This document shows positions 46,601 through 59,317 of a stretch of DNA of 64,000 nt, in pieces. Position 1 is the first letter of the stretch; every line of letters begins with the position of its first letter. Position numbers and translations under genes: made by a program. The stretch is from Diorhabda sublineata (Eukaryota; Arthropoda; Insecta; Coleoptera; Chrysomelidae). The DNA lies in assembly GCF_026230105.1 (NCBI RefSeq), contig NC_079477.1:13149001-13213000 (forward strand), in the 5' to 3' direction. The notes under the pieces were generated by a model that saw only the letters and a list, made by a program, of their open reading frames with translations, made no database searches and had not been told where the DNA came from.

Positions 46601-49600
46601 GGCATTCTGTGGCAATGTTTATTTATAAAATATTCTCAATCTGGTAAAGTTTGGGTTAAGTAATATTTAAAACAATTAACACTGTATTCCATACATGTAT
46701 ACTTATATTAATAGTTTTATTAAGGTTTCTTGTCCATTAAACTTTGCTGAAAGAGTGAAGAGTTTGTGTCATCCGACTTGCCTGTTCTATTATTTTTGTA
46801 CTATAATAGAATTCTTGCCTGTACTTCTAAACAATATAAATATCGTGAGAATATAACAATGATAAATTTATCATTGAGATCAATTATTGTTAATAAAATT
46901 CGATTTCTTTTGAACAATTAGTCATCAGTATAGTATCATCCCAAAGATATACTAAGCAAACATTCTAGACAACGAGAAACTGGTTGTTACTTTAATTGAT
47001 TGAAGTTATTTGTCTTTAAAGCTGTCATATTTCTCCAACATTTTAGGTTATAACTTCATGAAAATAATCAAAATCAAAACCAAGAAATTGAAGGCCAAGT
47101 TCAACCATTGATTTAAAAAATAAAATATCTGTAGATATTAAAATCACTTATTAATTAAAAATGAAATGAAATAACTGATAATAACTGATTTCTTCTAATC
47201 CTGTGTTTTTGTAATTATCAAAATACAAAACAAAAAAGAAAATTGAATTTAGACAAATATAATTTTCAAAATTGATCTATATTTTGATATATTTTTAAAA
47301 AAATACAGTAAAATGACTGAAAAAACTTGACATTTTGAACTAAACTATATCTATGAATAAGGAAGTGTGAGAGTGATAATATTCATGTTCTGTCAATGTC
47401 AAATAATTGTGTGTTGGACGAGATGTATTTCTATAAAAAAGATTTAGTGAAAGTCCATAAAATTTCTTTTACGAAGACGATTCGACATAACGTATAGTTA
47501 CTGATATAAAAATCTTGGAATAAAGTTTGTTGCCTTATTTCATAAGTTTTTCTGATTCATTTGAGCCACTAACCAAATATATCAGTATATTGCGTTTGTC
47601 ACGCCTCTAATAGCCTATTCATACATTCGATTCGCAATTGAGTCAAATTTCTCCCATTATTTCCAAAAACCGAATAACCCAATAATTTAAAATTGGGACA
47701 AAAGGACGGAAACAAAATTGACATTTTTAGATACGTACTCGTTGGAATTAGTCACATAAAAATGCATCTGTAACACCCCTAATTCACATATGGCAGAAAT
47801 ACGAGGTAATCTTAAAATATTATGCAACAAACCAATGTTTCAAATATTTTTCTTAACCTTTATGTTGAAAATAAATTGTCTTTTTTCGATAATAATCATA
47901 CAGTTTGAGTACAAAGGAAGTATATATAATTTTTCATTTGATTATACTCCATAATCTATGTATTTTTATAGACAATTTCAGTTAGGCTAATGATCAATTC
48001 AAACGACTATAGTAATACGATTTACTGCTTGAAATAGGAGCTATATATTATACTATCTAATCATGTTTCATATGAATTATTCCCTTTAATGTTAATTGTG
48101 CATCTTTGTCTTTTAGTATAAAATTAGGTATTGCTATAAGTAGCCCTTCTCAATTGTCTCAATATACTAATAATATCATTATATACCAATTTTACTCTAT
48201 TTCAACGATTATGTCTTCTTCCTTCATGTATTAAGACTAGCAGCTACAATCTGGGACCGCTACGGCTTCTTAATCTGCTAAAATAGTCGCTTTAGAGACA
48301 TCGTGTTTAGGGTCAAACATATCTCTTGAATAATACATTAACATCCAATATTTGGATGGATGGTTATATGTTCACAATAGAAAACGAATAATTGACCTTT
48401 TCCGTTATTCAAAGTCGTAGAAAATTATTGTCAATGTTTTATTTCAAGTAGAAAAATTATAAGCTCTGCAGTCCACAAGGGTAATGGAAGATTTGCCAAA
48501 TGATATACGAAGAATGAGGTCAGAAAAACTTGCCGACGCTTTGTTCCTCATCAAAAATAAGCTGGAATGGAACCATTTTGATTCCAATTCTTTTATTGTG
48601 ATGGTCATGATATGGGAGCCAATCCTAAAGAAGCGTAATGGATTGACATAAAGTTAAAAGCTAAAAATTGGTATGATTTTTATAAACACAAATGAATATT
48701 TTCAAAAATGAGGAATCATTGTCTATTACTTCTGCTTCCTCTTCTTCTTGTTCTATTGTTTGGTGCAAGTAAATTGCTTCGATAACGGAATGTCTTCTCC
48801 TTGGTATCGTATAAATCCTTTTTAGATGGTGAGTCAATCACGACAGGTCTTGACAATTAGTACATGCAAAAGGGCGAAAAAATGTAAATATTTGAGGTCG
48901 CTTATTGCATTATATCTGTCTTTACAGTTTCCAAAAATTGTGTTGAGGAAATTTTCCTGTTGACGAATAGAGACCACTCTAGGTAGTCGATCTTCTTCCA
49001 ACCCCATGAAGTGAACTACATCTTGTTTATCAAATATATTAAAACAGTTGTTTCATACCTAATGAAAAATGCTGACGTGTGGATATATTTATAAATTATC
49101 ATATGATCTACATATTTGACATATTTAATTTTATTATTAAGTTTTTGCTCACACGGCAGAAACTAAAAGTTTGACACCATCACTGGTAGAAATGCTCACC
49201 GAAGAGCAACTTTTGCAGTATTGGTTATCAAGAATTGCAAAAAATGGCTGATACATTGATAGACAGGCTTATATGGTAAGCAGCAATTTTTTCGGTAGCT
49301 TCGTCTTAATGGCTAGAATAGACTCTTTGGTTTTATATTTCGAGAATATCACTGTTGTATGTGCACTGCTACCTTGAGATATATTGCCTCTAAATCTTTC
49401 AAATTATAAAACGATTGATTCTGTTTATGCTGAGGTATGACGAGATTTCTGTAGAAACTTTCGATTTTCTTCAAAATATTATACCTTATAATCAATCTAT
49501 TATAATATACTCTTTAGAAAATTTCACAACTATTATTTCATAATAAATGAGCAAACAGGAGAGAAATAAGTATAAACAAATAAATATAAAATATCATCCT

Positions 49601-50323
49601 TTGTTTCAACATGTCTCTCTAGATAGAATCCATTATGCACCAAATTATCGATTATCTTGGATAAATATAATTATTGCATTCCTTAAAAATAGTTGAATGG
49701 ATGTATACTTCTGTAGAAAACTTTCAAAACTGTCCTCGTAGAGATAACTGAGAAGTAAAATCGGTGTCTATTTTGAACCGTCATTTCTTGTCCCTTTGCT
49801 TTCCCAAAGACTCCCGAGGATATTTATGGCTCTAGGGTCACAAGCCATTGCTTTTACCCGCCGCATTATTACCCAACAGGGTTTATATTCGATTGTGCAG
49901 ACGTTAGCAAAATATATACACCTGTTGGATCCAAGTTGTTGCTTCGTCGTTGGTTAGTATCTGTGAAGGCACGAGGCTATCAAATTCCCATAAATAACTT
50001 GGAGATTTAGTACTCGAAAGTTTTTGTGGGTTCATTTCTAGTCGTTTTAAATTCATGCAAATTGGCTACATTAATGTTTCATACAGATTTTATTCAATAG
50101 TAATGAATTTTGACTAAATGCTAGTCAATAATAACAAGAAACATGCGATTAACATATCATTATATTATCCTAATTTCATATTTCCCATCATGATGTCACT
50201 GTGTGTAGCTTTACATTAAATAAATTTCTTTAGATGTTAAAATATTTGAAAATAGAATGAATGAAATATATTGGGTTGTTCGATTAAATTTAGATGTCAA
50301 ATAAAATAACTTTTTCCACTACC
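43613..50323. other. Long AT-rich region without recognised genes
   Basis: No gene recognised. At 49145-49265 one plus-strand frame reads PSLVEMLTEEQLLQYW, then KNG, stop, YIDRQAYMV, faintly like the mariner C-terminal 'LTEEDFQHCFxQW...RCxDRxGEYI'. This is too weak to call. A GC-richer patch at 49780-49990 is unassigned. Confidence 0.4.
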
Positions 50324-50626
50324 GTGCGTAAAGTACGTTCTATAGACACATGTGTGAAACATACTTTACGCACTAATGCGTATGTTCTAATTTTGTTCAA
50401 AATATTATTTAACATATAATATATTTTATCAAAAATCAATATAAACGTTATATTTTCTTCTTAAGAAAAATGAAACTTACTTTACGCACTAGTGCGTGAA
50501 AGAAATTACTAATAAACTTTTGTAATTCGATAAAATATTATATGCAATTAGTGTGTAAAGGCCTCTTTTCAGCTCATGTCATTGCGAGAATATTCATATT
50601 CGTCCAAAAAAGTCTACTTTACACAC
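50324..50626. repeat. Palindromic TACTTTACGCAC repeat cluster (possible small MITE)
   Basis: Five copies of one motif in alternating orientation: GTGCGTAAAGTAC (50324-50336), TACTTTACGCACTAATGCGT (50362-50381), TACTTTACGCACTAGTGCGT (50478-50497), GTGTGTAAAG (about 50551-50560) and TACTTTACACAC (50615-50626). The outermost copies are inverted relative to each other, as are the central CGCACTAGTGCG half-sites. This could be a foldback MITE or a cluster of palindromic protein-binding sites. No coding capacity and no certain target duplication. Confidence 0.5.
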
Positions 50627-53068
50627 TTATTACATAAATAACTATTTTACATTTTCTTAGTTATTTTCGGTTGTATATTGGAGTTTTATATGAATTTGGT
50701 ATAGAATATCTAGTTACATATGTATACAAATTTAAATGCTCTTTTAAGTTTAGAAATTATTGTATGAAAAAACTTGGTTTTGAATACAGAGAATAGAATT
50801 TCGCTTTGATCATTTTCTGTAATAAAACGCGTACAATTTAATTATTGAAATGATGTTGAAAGTGAAATATTACACAAAAAACAGTAACATAGAGGCAATT
50901 TTATAATATTGACAGTGAGATTATCTTAAGTAAATGTGTCCAGCTTTCAATATGCTCTGAAATTAATCAAAAACAACTTTTCTATAAAATACTTAAAAGT
51001 ATTTCTATTCATACCATAGTCATTTTTAAAATAATTTTATTACTAGTAGCGTTACTAGGGTTAAATTTTTCCCATAATTTTCCATTATTGGCATAATCTT
51101 CTTCTGAGTATATACACTCGTTTTAAAGGAGCTCTAACATTTCTGATCATTCCAAATAATAATTGCCGTTTTTGTCCTCGAAATGTATGCGTGTTAGGAT
51201 ATTTTGTTCCTTATAACAAAAAGTTCTCATTCTACGAAAAATAAAAATTAATTAAAATGTGATCTAGAAATGTTCGAATAACGTGTGAGGTTTATTACAC
51301 AACCATGTATTTATCAAATCACATAAGTTGAATGAATAAAATCTGATGTTATGATGATTCGACCCATGAATTAACGACCAACAATTTTGCAAAGAAATGG
51401 ATCAAATAATTCATAAAGAACCAATGATATTGCTCCAAATAAATATTGGCTCTAGCAATAAATAAAATAATAATATGAAAATAGAATACCTAGTTTCATT
51501 GAGAAAAATCCAAATGCAAGTCCAGAAAGTGTAATGTAATGACAAGTAACATTTCATTTTATAATAAATTTGCTAAATTATCTCAACATATGGCGTAGAA
51601 TTGAGATTTCCTAATAAGACTGAAACTGAAAGGCTTCCTGAGCATGAAATGAATACTGAATTTTCATTTATTTTTTGTAGTTTCTAGACCTACAAATATA
51701 AATTTGGGTTTCGCTCACAGACAATATTAATATTTAAGAAAGTAAAAAACCTGGACTTAATTCAAGACGCAGAGGAAGTAATCATTTTTTGAAGGTAAAA
51801 TAAACCGTTAAATTTAACACTATTTTATTTTGGTATGTAAGTAGTTCTTGAAGGTCACATTAACTGAATGTTACACACACATCACATCTATTATTAACGC
51901 GTCCTTTTTGTTCACATGTAAAACAGAAATACCAATAATAAGCTTTCCATTTTCACTTTCCATTCAGCACAAATGAAACATTTATGAGTATGGTTGGTAT
52001 GAATTTACTATTTTATATTGCTCTAAAGTCAAATCTCTGATTTCTGATTAGGGGATTTGACTTGAATTGACTAAGAAATGTTACATTTTTGGTGTCCTTT
52101 CTTTACCTCTTCATCTACCATTTTTTAGTTAGTTGAAATATGTTCAGTCTTAGGCTGAGTTATCTAAATATCGAAATGTTTTGTAGTAGACAAAATATGT
52201 GGATATTTCATTGGATACTTAATTTTTTTTAAAACATTAGTAAAGTAGCTATTGGTCACATTATACTCTTATCGTCATATTACAGGTTGACCGAAAGATA
52301 TTCCATAAAAGACCCCTTCAAATTTTGGTTTTCGGTGACAGATTAGATGAGATAACAAATATTTATAACCAAGTATCTATTTTGATGATAAATATTCATG
52401 TTGCAATATGTAACAATTTTCAATCAGAGCTGCAATGTTAAAAATTTACTTTTAAAAATTTCTCAATTTAAAACATGATAAAAAAATTATATGACCACAT
52501 TTGACTCATTTTGTCACTAGTGTAGCGATTGAATAAAACAGTTTAAAAAATTAAATGCATCTTCTATTTGTGCTGTATTCCGTATATTTGTGAGGTTCTG
52601 GAATTTTAATCATTCATGCACATTAACAATTTATATATTATAATTTTATAGCTTCGAATGAATTTCACTCTACTTTCTGTGTATACGAGGTTTACGCCAA
52701 AATTATCCAGCTCACCTTGATATTTCCGATTGATCTCAGACTTGCACAAATTCATCAGTAAGTCGGCTTGTTTATGAACGACCAGCATTTGTTAACAGGT
52801 GAATATATCAACAATTTCACATTTAGCTGAGTTTTAATCTTGCAATCTTGCAAAAACTAGTCAAAATATTTCTGATGAAGAACTAACCATGATTTAGAAA
52901 CATTCTCATGAGTGCAAATGCTCTTAATTAATATGGCCAAAAGTCAAAGATAGAATAAATTGACAATGTTGACATTTGACATTTGACATTTCACACTATC
53001 ACTAAAGGATAATTTATAGAAGTAATGGAAATATTGCGTGACCTAAACAGATGAAAAGCGCTTTGGAG
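50627..53068. other. AT-rich spacer
   Basis: No gene recognised. A short tandem TTGACAT run (three units) occurs at about 52969-52992, just before the mariner fragment. Confidence 0.45.
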
Positions 53069-53224
53069 AAGCTTTTGAATGACAATTTATCAGCGCACAT
53101 TCATAGAACCTCATACAGCAATATTGACTGAAAGTCCAAGCACCGTCGGCCTCCATACAATCCCGACTTTGCTCTCTGTTACTTTGGCTCTCTACCAAAC
53201 TACCGAATACCGGTTCGATGAAAT
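53069..53224 (+). pseudogene. Mariner-like transposase core fragment
   Basis: One plus-strand frame reads KLLNDNLSAHIHRTSYSNID, a stop, KSKHRRPPYNPDFALCYFGS and LPNYRIPVR. It follows the mariner catalytic core 'LLHDNARPHxAxxTxxKLxEL', 'HPPYSPDLAPCDYHLFxxL'. The second catalytic Asp is retained (NDN for HDN) and the third is Tyr (LCYFG where CDYH/CDFF is expected). Only about 50 codons are recognisable. Downstream sequence to about 53300 is compatible with more of the C-terminus but not convincing. Confidence 0.55.
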
Positions 53225-55754
53225 TAGACATCCAGGACTGCTAAGGATTTAGTAACACCGCTGAGAAAGTGTTATTTAATTGAATGGAGACTATTCTGGA
53301 GGATATAAGTAGGTATATTTGAGTAAATTGAATTTATTGATAATTATATTTTATTATAATTCATATAGTAATAAATCAGGCAGTAACTTCAATATTGGCT
53401 AATGTAAAAGAAAATTTATGCTTTTAATTAAATAATTGAAAGTACGTCGTCAAATTTGAATTTATATATTCGGACCAGGAAAATAGTTAATTTTGAATAA
53501 AATAACAAACTGTTCCAATTGCGTTAGTAATAGCACCTTACATCATTAAGGTGAATGGGAATCGAATGGGAAAATTTCAACATGTGATAAAGACATAAAA
53601 AAAATGCTGCATCTATTATAGTAATAATAAAAAATTGAGTCTCAAAATGTTCCTGTATTGAGATTAAGACGATTTAATCAAATTCCCACAAATTTCCATC
53701 ATGACTCAAATTTGGCTAAAAAACGAAGCAATAGAAAATTTTGTTTTTCCTCACAAAATTGAATTCGTTTCCACTCCATAATACGTGATTTATTTAACAG
53801 GATATAATATATTCAACGTCAATGCATAGTTAGAAATATTCTATTTATTCTAAATAGTACATTGAAATATTTTTGTTTAAGACTTATTTCTAGAGTAAAT
53901 TGATGATCTCATTCCTGTTTCTCTTCCTGATCCGATTTTTTATTTATTTAACAGTTGAAAGGGGCTGTTAATAGACCGTAAATAGGTATTGTATTAGAAC
54001 AATATATCGGAAGGTATACAATTCCTCTTTCTCAATATATAGCAGCAAACCATATTAAAAAAGAAACAGTCTATTTTATTGTGAGTCAACCACAACCAAA
54101 GCCGAAATAAACATATTCGCACAATATTACCTTCTACTGGGAATAAAATCATCAACAATAAAACCCCGTTATCAATAAATCTTCTTCAAAGTAAAGCACT
54201 CTTTGTGCTTCAAATTGAAATGGGGTGAAAATTTCATTGCCCTCTTCACACGTCGTAAAGTATCTCCTGCGTCTGTATCTGTATTGCCCTTTTTTAAATT
54301 ATCTCCAAACAAAAGGGATCAAAACATTCGAGATATACTTACAAGCCACATTATCAGAGTAATATTTCAGGTAGAAAGAAGTTCGGTAATTTATAAATGA
54401 GCCTCACAGGACGATTCAATCAAGATATATTATTATTATTATTTTGAAGTTAACAATAGAAAAGCTACTAACTTCGTATTTAAAAATTGAATACATTTCA
54501 ACATTATTTGATATATCACGGATATGTATAGAATTTACATTATTTCCAAAAGTGGATATTTTTAATCCATTAAAATTTATATTAAATCAAAATTGATTTC
54601 CAATTCCGAGCTCCGTCAGGCGTTCTATGGGACCGATTTTTGAATTTTTTTAATGTAATTCATTCATACTTTGAAAGTCACTTATTAAATTCTTCTCAAT
54701 GTATATTATATTTCTGTCTTGATTCAGTAACACTAAGGTATACTTTAATGAACTATTCTCCCAACTACTTCATTTGGAGAAGATTCCAGCTAATTTTTTT
54801 ATTCTATTTCACACATTTATGACTGATACAATGAAAAATTTTTAACGGTTCCTTGGTTACTATTCAAAGTTTTCAAACTCATCAAATATATGACGCTAAC
54901 TAAAGTGATGGTAGCTTGGTGGACACCTAATAGTTTTAGAATCTTATATCGCAAGTAAAATATGCTGCCGAAATTTCTCTCAAGATGAGCATTGTGAAGA
55001 AATTGGTAGGATAGCTTTAATTATCCTTCATGGCGGCTAATTCTAGGTTAATTCTGCAATTCTTGAACAGCCTTACCATCCCATGAATTAATCTTTAAGG
55101 TAGCGATAACGCTATTGATGAATTTAAATTTAACGAACAGACAACAAACTGATACCAATGTTAGAAAAAGGGTATTGTTATCGCTCATTGATATATGACC
55201 CTTGGACACTGTTATTTCATTTTCTTTTAAGCAAATGCTACTAACATAAACACGGATAAACAAATGAACCAGTAGGAATTTACTTACCTCAACCACTATT
55301 CAGTATTGGTTGGTTGTCATTATCCCTATCGTACGGAAAATCTTTGAAAAAGAAAAGTAGAAAACCCATCTGAGGGTATCCGTACAGCGAATGTTATTTG
55401 AAACAAAGTATTGTCCAGTCTATATTAAGATCAGAATGAAATTAGTACGTAGTTTATTATTTTTCTTTGCTTATCAAAACTGCTCCACGGTTTAACTAAT
55501 AATAACTAGAGAAATTTCATTACGGAGTATGGAAGAACGGTGTACGTCAGGATCTGTGTTCTAAAAAATCAAATAAACAGGAATTATATAAAATTAGAAT
55601 TGATCTTTCAGTGAATTCATGAAATTGAAAAATTTTTAGCAAGTACTTAAGCAACTGCAAGCTTAATTATTTCATATGCACTTATAAGAATATTAACAAC
55701 TATATTCAAATGCTTGTTTTCTTTCTTTTCTTTTCAAGGAAATATATTAGCTCA
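53225..55754. other. AT-rich spacer
   Basis: No gene recognised. A short (ATT)n microsatellite lies at about 54429-54444. Open stretches at 54203-54400 and 54640-54822 (plus) and 55048-55296 (minus) have no motifs. Confidence 0.45.
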
Positions 55755-56575
55755 AACCACATAACAAAGGACACTTGGGTCCAATATCTTGAAGAATTTT
55801 CAAAAAGAAGATACAGAAACCCTACCGGACACTCCAAAAATCACAACTAACGGAGCTGCTGAAATAGAAGAAAGAGATATAGAAACCGTATTAATGAAAC
55901 TTAAGATCAGAAAAAGTCCAGGCCCAGACGGCATTCATAATGAACGTTTTAAATACAGCGGGAGAAGCCTAAAACAGCTGCTAAAAGCTATAACTCGCAA
56001 AATCCTATTACATCATTAAATGGCGCCTAAGTATCACAATTTTACTGCTCAAAAGAGGAGAAATATACCCGAATACTACCTAGGCATAAACCTTCTAAAT
56101 ACAACTTTGAAGGTAGTAACAAAGATCATGACATACAAAATAAATGAAATCACCACATAGAGCGATGAACTGCAAGGATTCAGATCAGGAAGATCTTGTA
56201 CATTTGCGATATTTGTATTGCGACAAATAACTGATAAATCCATCGGGTATAACAAACCGGCGTTCATGTGTTTTATAGATCTGGGAAAGGCGTTTGACCG
56301 AATACAACTGGAGGACGTGGTACACCTTCTAGACAACAGGCAAATCCATGTAACATCATAAAAACATATATATTGGAAAGAAAGAGAGAATGGAACGAAC
56401 ACAATGATCTAATGAATGACGATAGAATGGTCAAAATAGCTAGAGACAAGTCGCCCTTCGGGAGTCGAAGCGTTGAAAGACCCCGCAAGAGATGGAGCGA
56501 CAACTTCTTTAATAATTAAACGGCAGAGGATTCGAGGAAAAACAAGCATTTTGCTTACATTGAAGAAAGAAGAAG
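55755..56575 (+). pseudogene. Non-LTR retrotransposon, internally deleted reverse transcriptase
   Basis: The plus strand opens with NHITKDTWVQYLEE, then (from 55789) the frame FQKEDTETLPDTP, AEIEERDIETVLMKLKIRKS and PGPDGIHNERFKY, the conserved 'LKNxKSPGPDGIxNELxK' block of non-LTR reverse transcriptases. After a stop it continues NLLNTTLKVVTKIMTYKINE and SDELQGFRSGRSCTFAIFVL, then FMCFIDLGKAFDRIQLEDVV (about 56262-56320), which is RT motif A with the catalytic Asp (FIDLxKAFD). At about 56360 it jumps to ERKREWNEHNDLMNDDRMVK, IARDKSPFGSRSVERPRKRW and SDNFF, the extreme C-terminus ('GRRSVGRPRKRWxDNL'). The palm with YxDD and the thumb are deleted. The element ends in a GAA-rich run (56560-56575). 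Stops plus deletion make it inactive. Confidence 0.85.
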
Positions 56576-59317
56576 AGCACGATATTCAAATTCCTTCAAT
56601 AAAGTTTATTTCATAAAATAATTTAAGTTTGGAATGTTCTCATCATAGAAAACTCGATGAATTCGATTAAAGGTGAAGTTTGTCTTGTTGGGAATTCAGG
56701 AATTCAAAAATCTTGACTGAGACTACTATGAATGCGGCTTCATGTGATTATGGTTATATGAAATTTAATGATTGATTGATGATTGTTCATTTTTCTCAAA
56801 TATGAACAAAACATGAATGATAATGTGTGAACTAATAATCTTAATTTTGTGTATTCGTTTAGATAAAGAGCTTCCCAATCCAACCTGTTGTCGATTTCTT
56901 CGAAATGGCGCAAAATGTGTGCTAAGATTGAATATGACAATACTAAATTTACTTTCTTATTGAGACTATGCGTAATATTTATTTGGTACGTTTATTTCCA
57001 TATTATCCATAATTTCATACAAATTTGGAAAAAAATGTTAATTCGTATACCCCACTTGAATTTTAGATAAAATTTCTAAGCTAATAAAATTTTGGTGATT
57101 TCAACTACTTAAGCACTTATATGGTTCTCATATGATCAATTATTTCTTTATATTATTTGAAGTGGAAAAGGTAATCACCCCACAGTGACTTCAAGATTAT
57201 ATTTATCGTTCTACATATTTAATAATTGTACCTTCTCTATAGTGGCGAATAAATAAAAAAAAATCGAATAACCGGAAAATGATGGTAATTTACATGAACA
57301 GCAATACATAAATAAATGCTTTGGCAGTATCTGCGATTAAGATGTAAAAGCATACAGACAATTAAAGATGAAGCTAAACGAATAAGATAATAACATAGTG
57401 TAGTACCTGAAGGCCTGATTCCATTCTTAAAAAAATATAAATATATATATATATTTACGCCCCTGCAAATCTTAACACTGTGTATAACATTTATATGGAG
57501 GGTAAAACAAGATATAACGAATACAAAATAAAAAGAAATCGACAAAAGCATTGCCTCTTGTTCTGGCAACATAATAATTGCTTTCACAACTTCATTCTCT
57601 TTTTTTAGTTCGTTTTTTGATCGTAGAGTTGATTCACCACTCGCAAAGGAGGAGTGGTATTCATATTTATACAGTGATTATCGATGTTATGGATCAATTC
57701 GAAATCTAGAAGTTTATACAGTGTGGGGAAAAATTTATAAGTATAATTTACTCTCAACTATTGTCTTCTCCGAGTTAAAAGGAGTTTTTGTGAATTAAAC
57801 TATTTCGAATGTTCCAAAAAATAGTCCATCCATGAACATTGTCAAATAACCAGCGCCCCATTTGGAATATATACAAAACAATTAAACCAGTAACAGCCTG
57901 GATGTTAGGTTCACAACCAATATTCAAAGCTTGATAATTCTGTATTGAAATTAGAACTAGCCCTTATCAACTGAGGAAAAATCTTCATAGGTATGTCAAC
58001 TAAATTTGTACAACCTACTTTCGCTGTAGAATTTTGACGTTTTATATCACCTTTAATGTAATTGGTGATATGATGAACTTATCGGTGAGCACAAAAGAGT
58101 CAAAGAAAATTTTTAATTACAATTTAGGGATATTCCATATAGAATATTTTAGGACAAATGAGTGGATGACTGATGGCGAAGAGACAACATTTGAATACTA
58201 TTGGGAATAATCTATCTTACCTTCATAAACAGAAAATGCTGTCTGCTGTGATGTTACTTACGATAAACTAAATATACTAGAAGTAAAGATGTAAATTATT
58301 ATCTGATAATATTTTTGCTTACATCTTTACTAGAAAATCACCAATTATACATAAAGATTCCTTGTAACTAAGTTATAAATTCTCCCTCTCCTCTTCCATA
58401 ATTTTCTATAAGAAAAGCGGACACATTGGCGGACATTAGAGCTCGGATATTAAGCCATGTTTCTTCTATATATCCAGCTTCAGTAGAATTTTCCTTGAAG
58501 AATATGTGTCAGCTTAAAGAATGATTTGATACTTTTCCAGTACAATAACCTACATGTTATAATCATAAATAATTTGGAAGATTCCAATTTCTATTGAGAA
58601 ATATGTTTTATAATCAAACATTGAGGTTTATTTTTGTCTAATCATCTTTAACCTTCTGACTTTTAAATCAACAATTTACAAATATTTCAAAAAAAAATGT
58701 TCCAAGGCTAGAGAGGTTAAATATCAGGTGAGAAAGTGATAGATAAGGATTTTATTAGGAGAGGAATATTAAAACCATAGATGGTTTTGATATCTGATTT
58801 CTAGCAGAACAATTTGCTGTTACACAAATAAGATGGTGAGCCTTCTTTCTCTATACAAATTGGTGTATTTTCATGAAGTTAGTTATATGAATAGTAAAAT
58901 GATGCAGAGATGAAGATCGGATTGATTGATATTTTTAATACTCATTAAAAAAAAATTACGCATGGAAATTAAGAAATTTGCCTATAGGTACATATAAAGA
59001 ATACTAGTGTTTTTTGTTCTGCCTCTCTAAGTTTACTGTATTGGAATCAATGACACTTGGTTTTATCTAATAAAGAGAATAACACATAATTTTCAGCATA
59101 TTTTGATTATAGTTGACATGATTCAGTATGTTCTCAGCTTAACTTTCGATAAATATTGTTAGCAAACGTTTTGTGAATAGCCAAAAAATACAACAATGTC
59201 TGAGATTGAACATAGTAAAGAAGCCAAAATTCTGAACTTGTTTTGTATTATTTGAGAAAAAAAAAAAAGAAACGATGCCGACATATCAATAAATATTCCT
59301 GATAGCTAATAAAAAAA
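56576..59317. other. AT-rich region without recognised genes
   Basis: A short TA microsatellite lies at about 57441-57454. At 57610-57798 an open frame follows a clean pyrimidine tract plus AG, with no family recognised. A hairpin-forming inverted repeat lies at 58282-58331. Nothing else was recognised. Confidence 0.4.

Noticed and set aside
49145..49265. Possible mariner C-terminus (LTEEQLLQYW ... YIDRQAYMV)
   Set aside because: Only scattered residues match, with no HDNA or PPYSPDL block nearby, so the resemblance could be chance.
56076..56503. 108-codon and 76-codon minus-strand ORFs
   Set aside because: They are antisense to the reverse-transcriptase relic, whose plus-strand motifs (FRSGRS, FIDLGKAFD) are clear.
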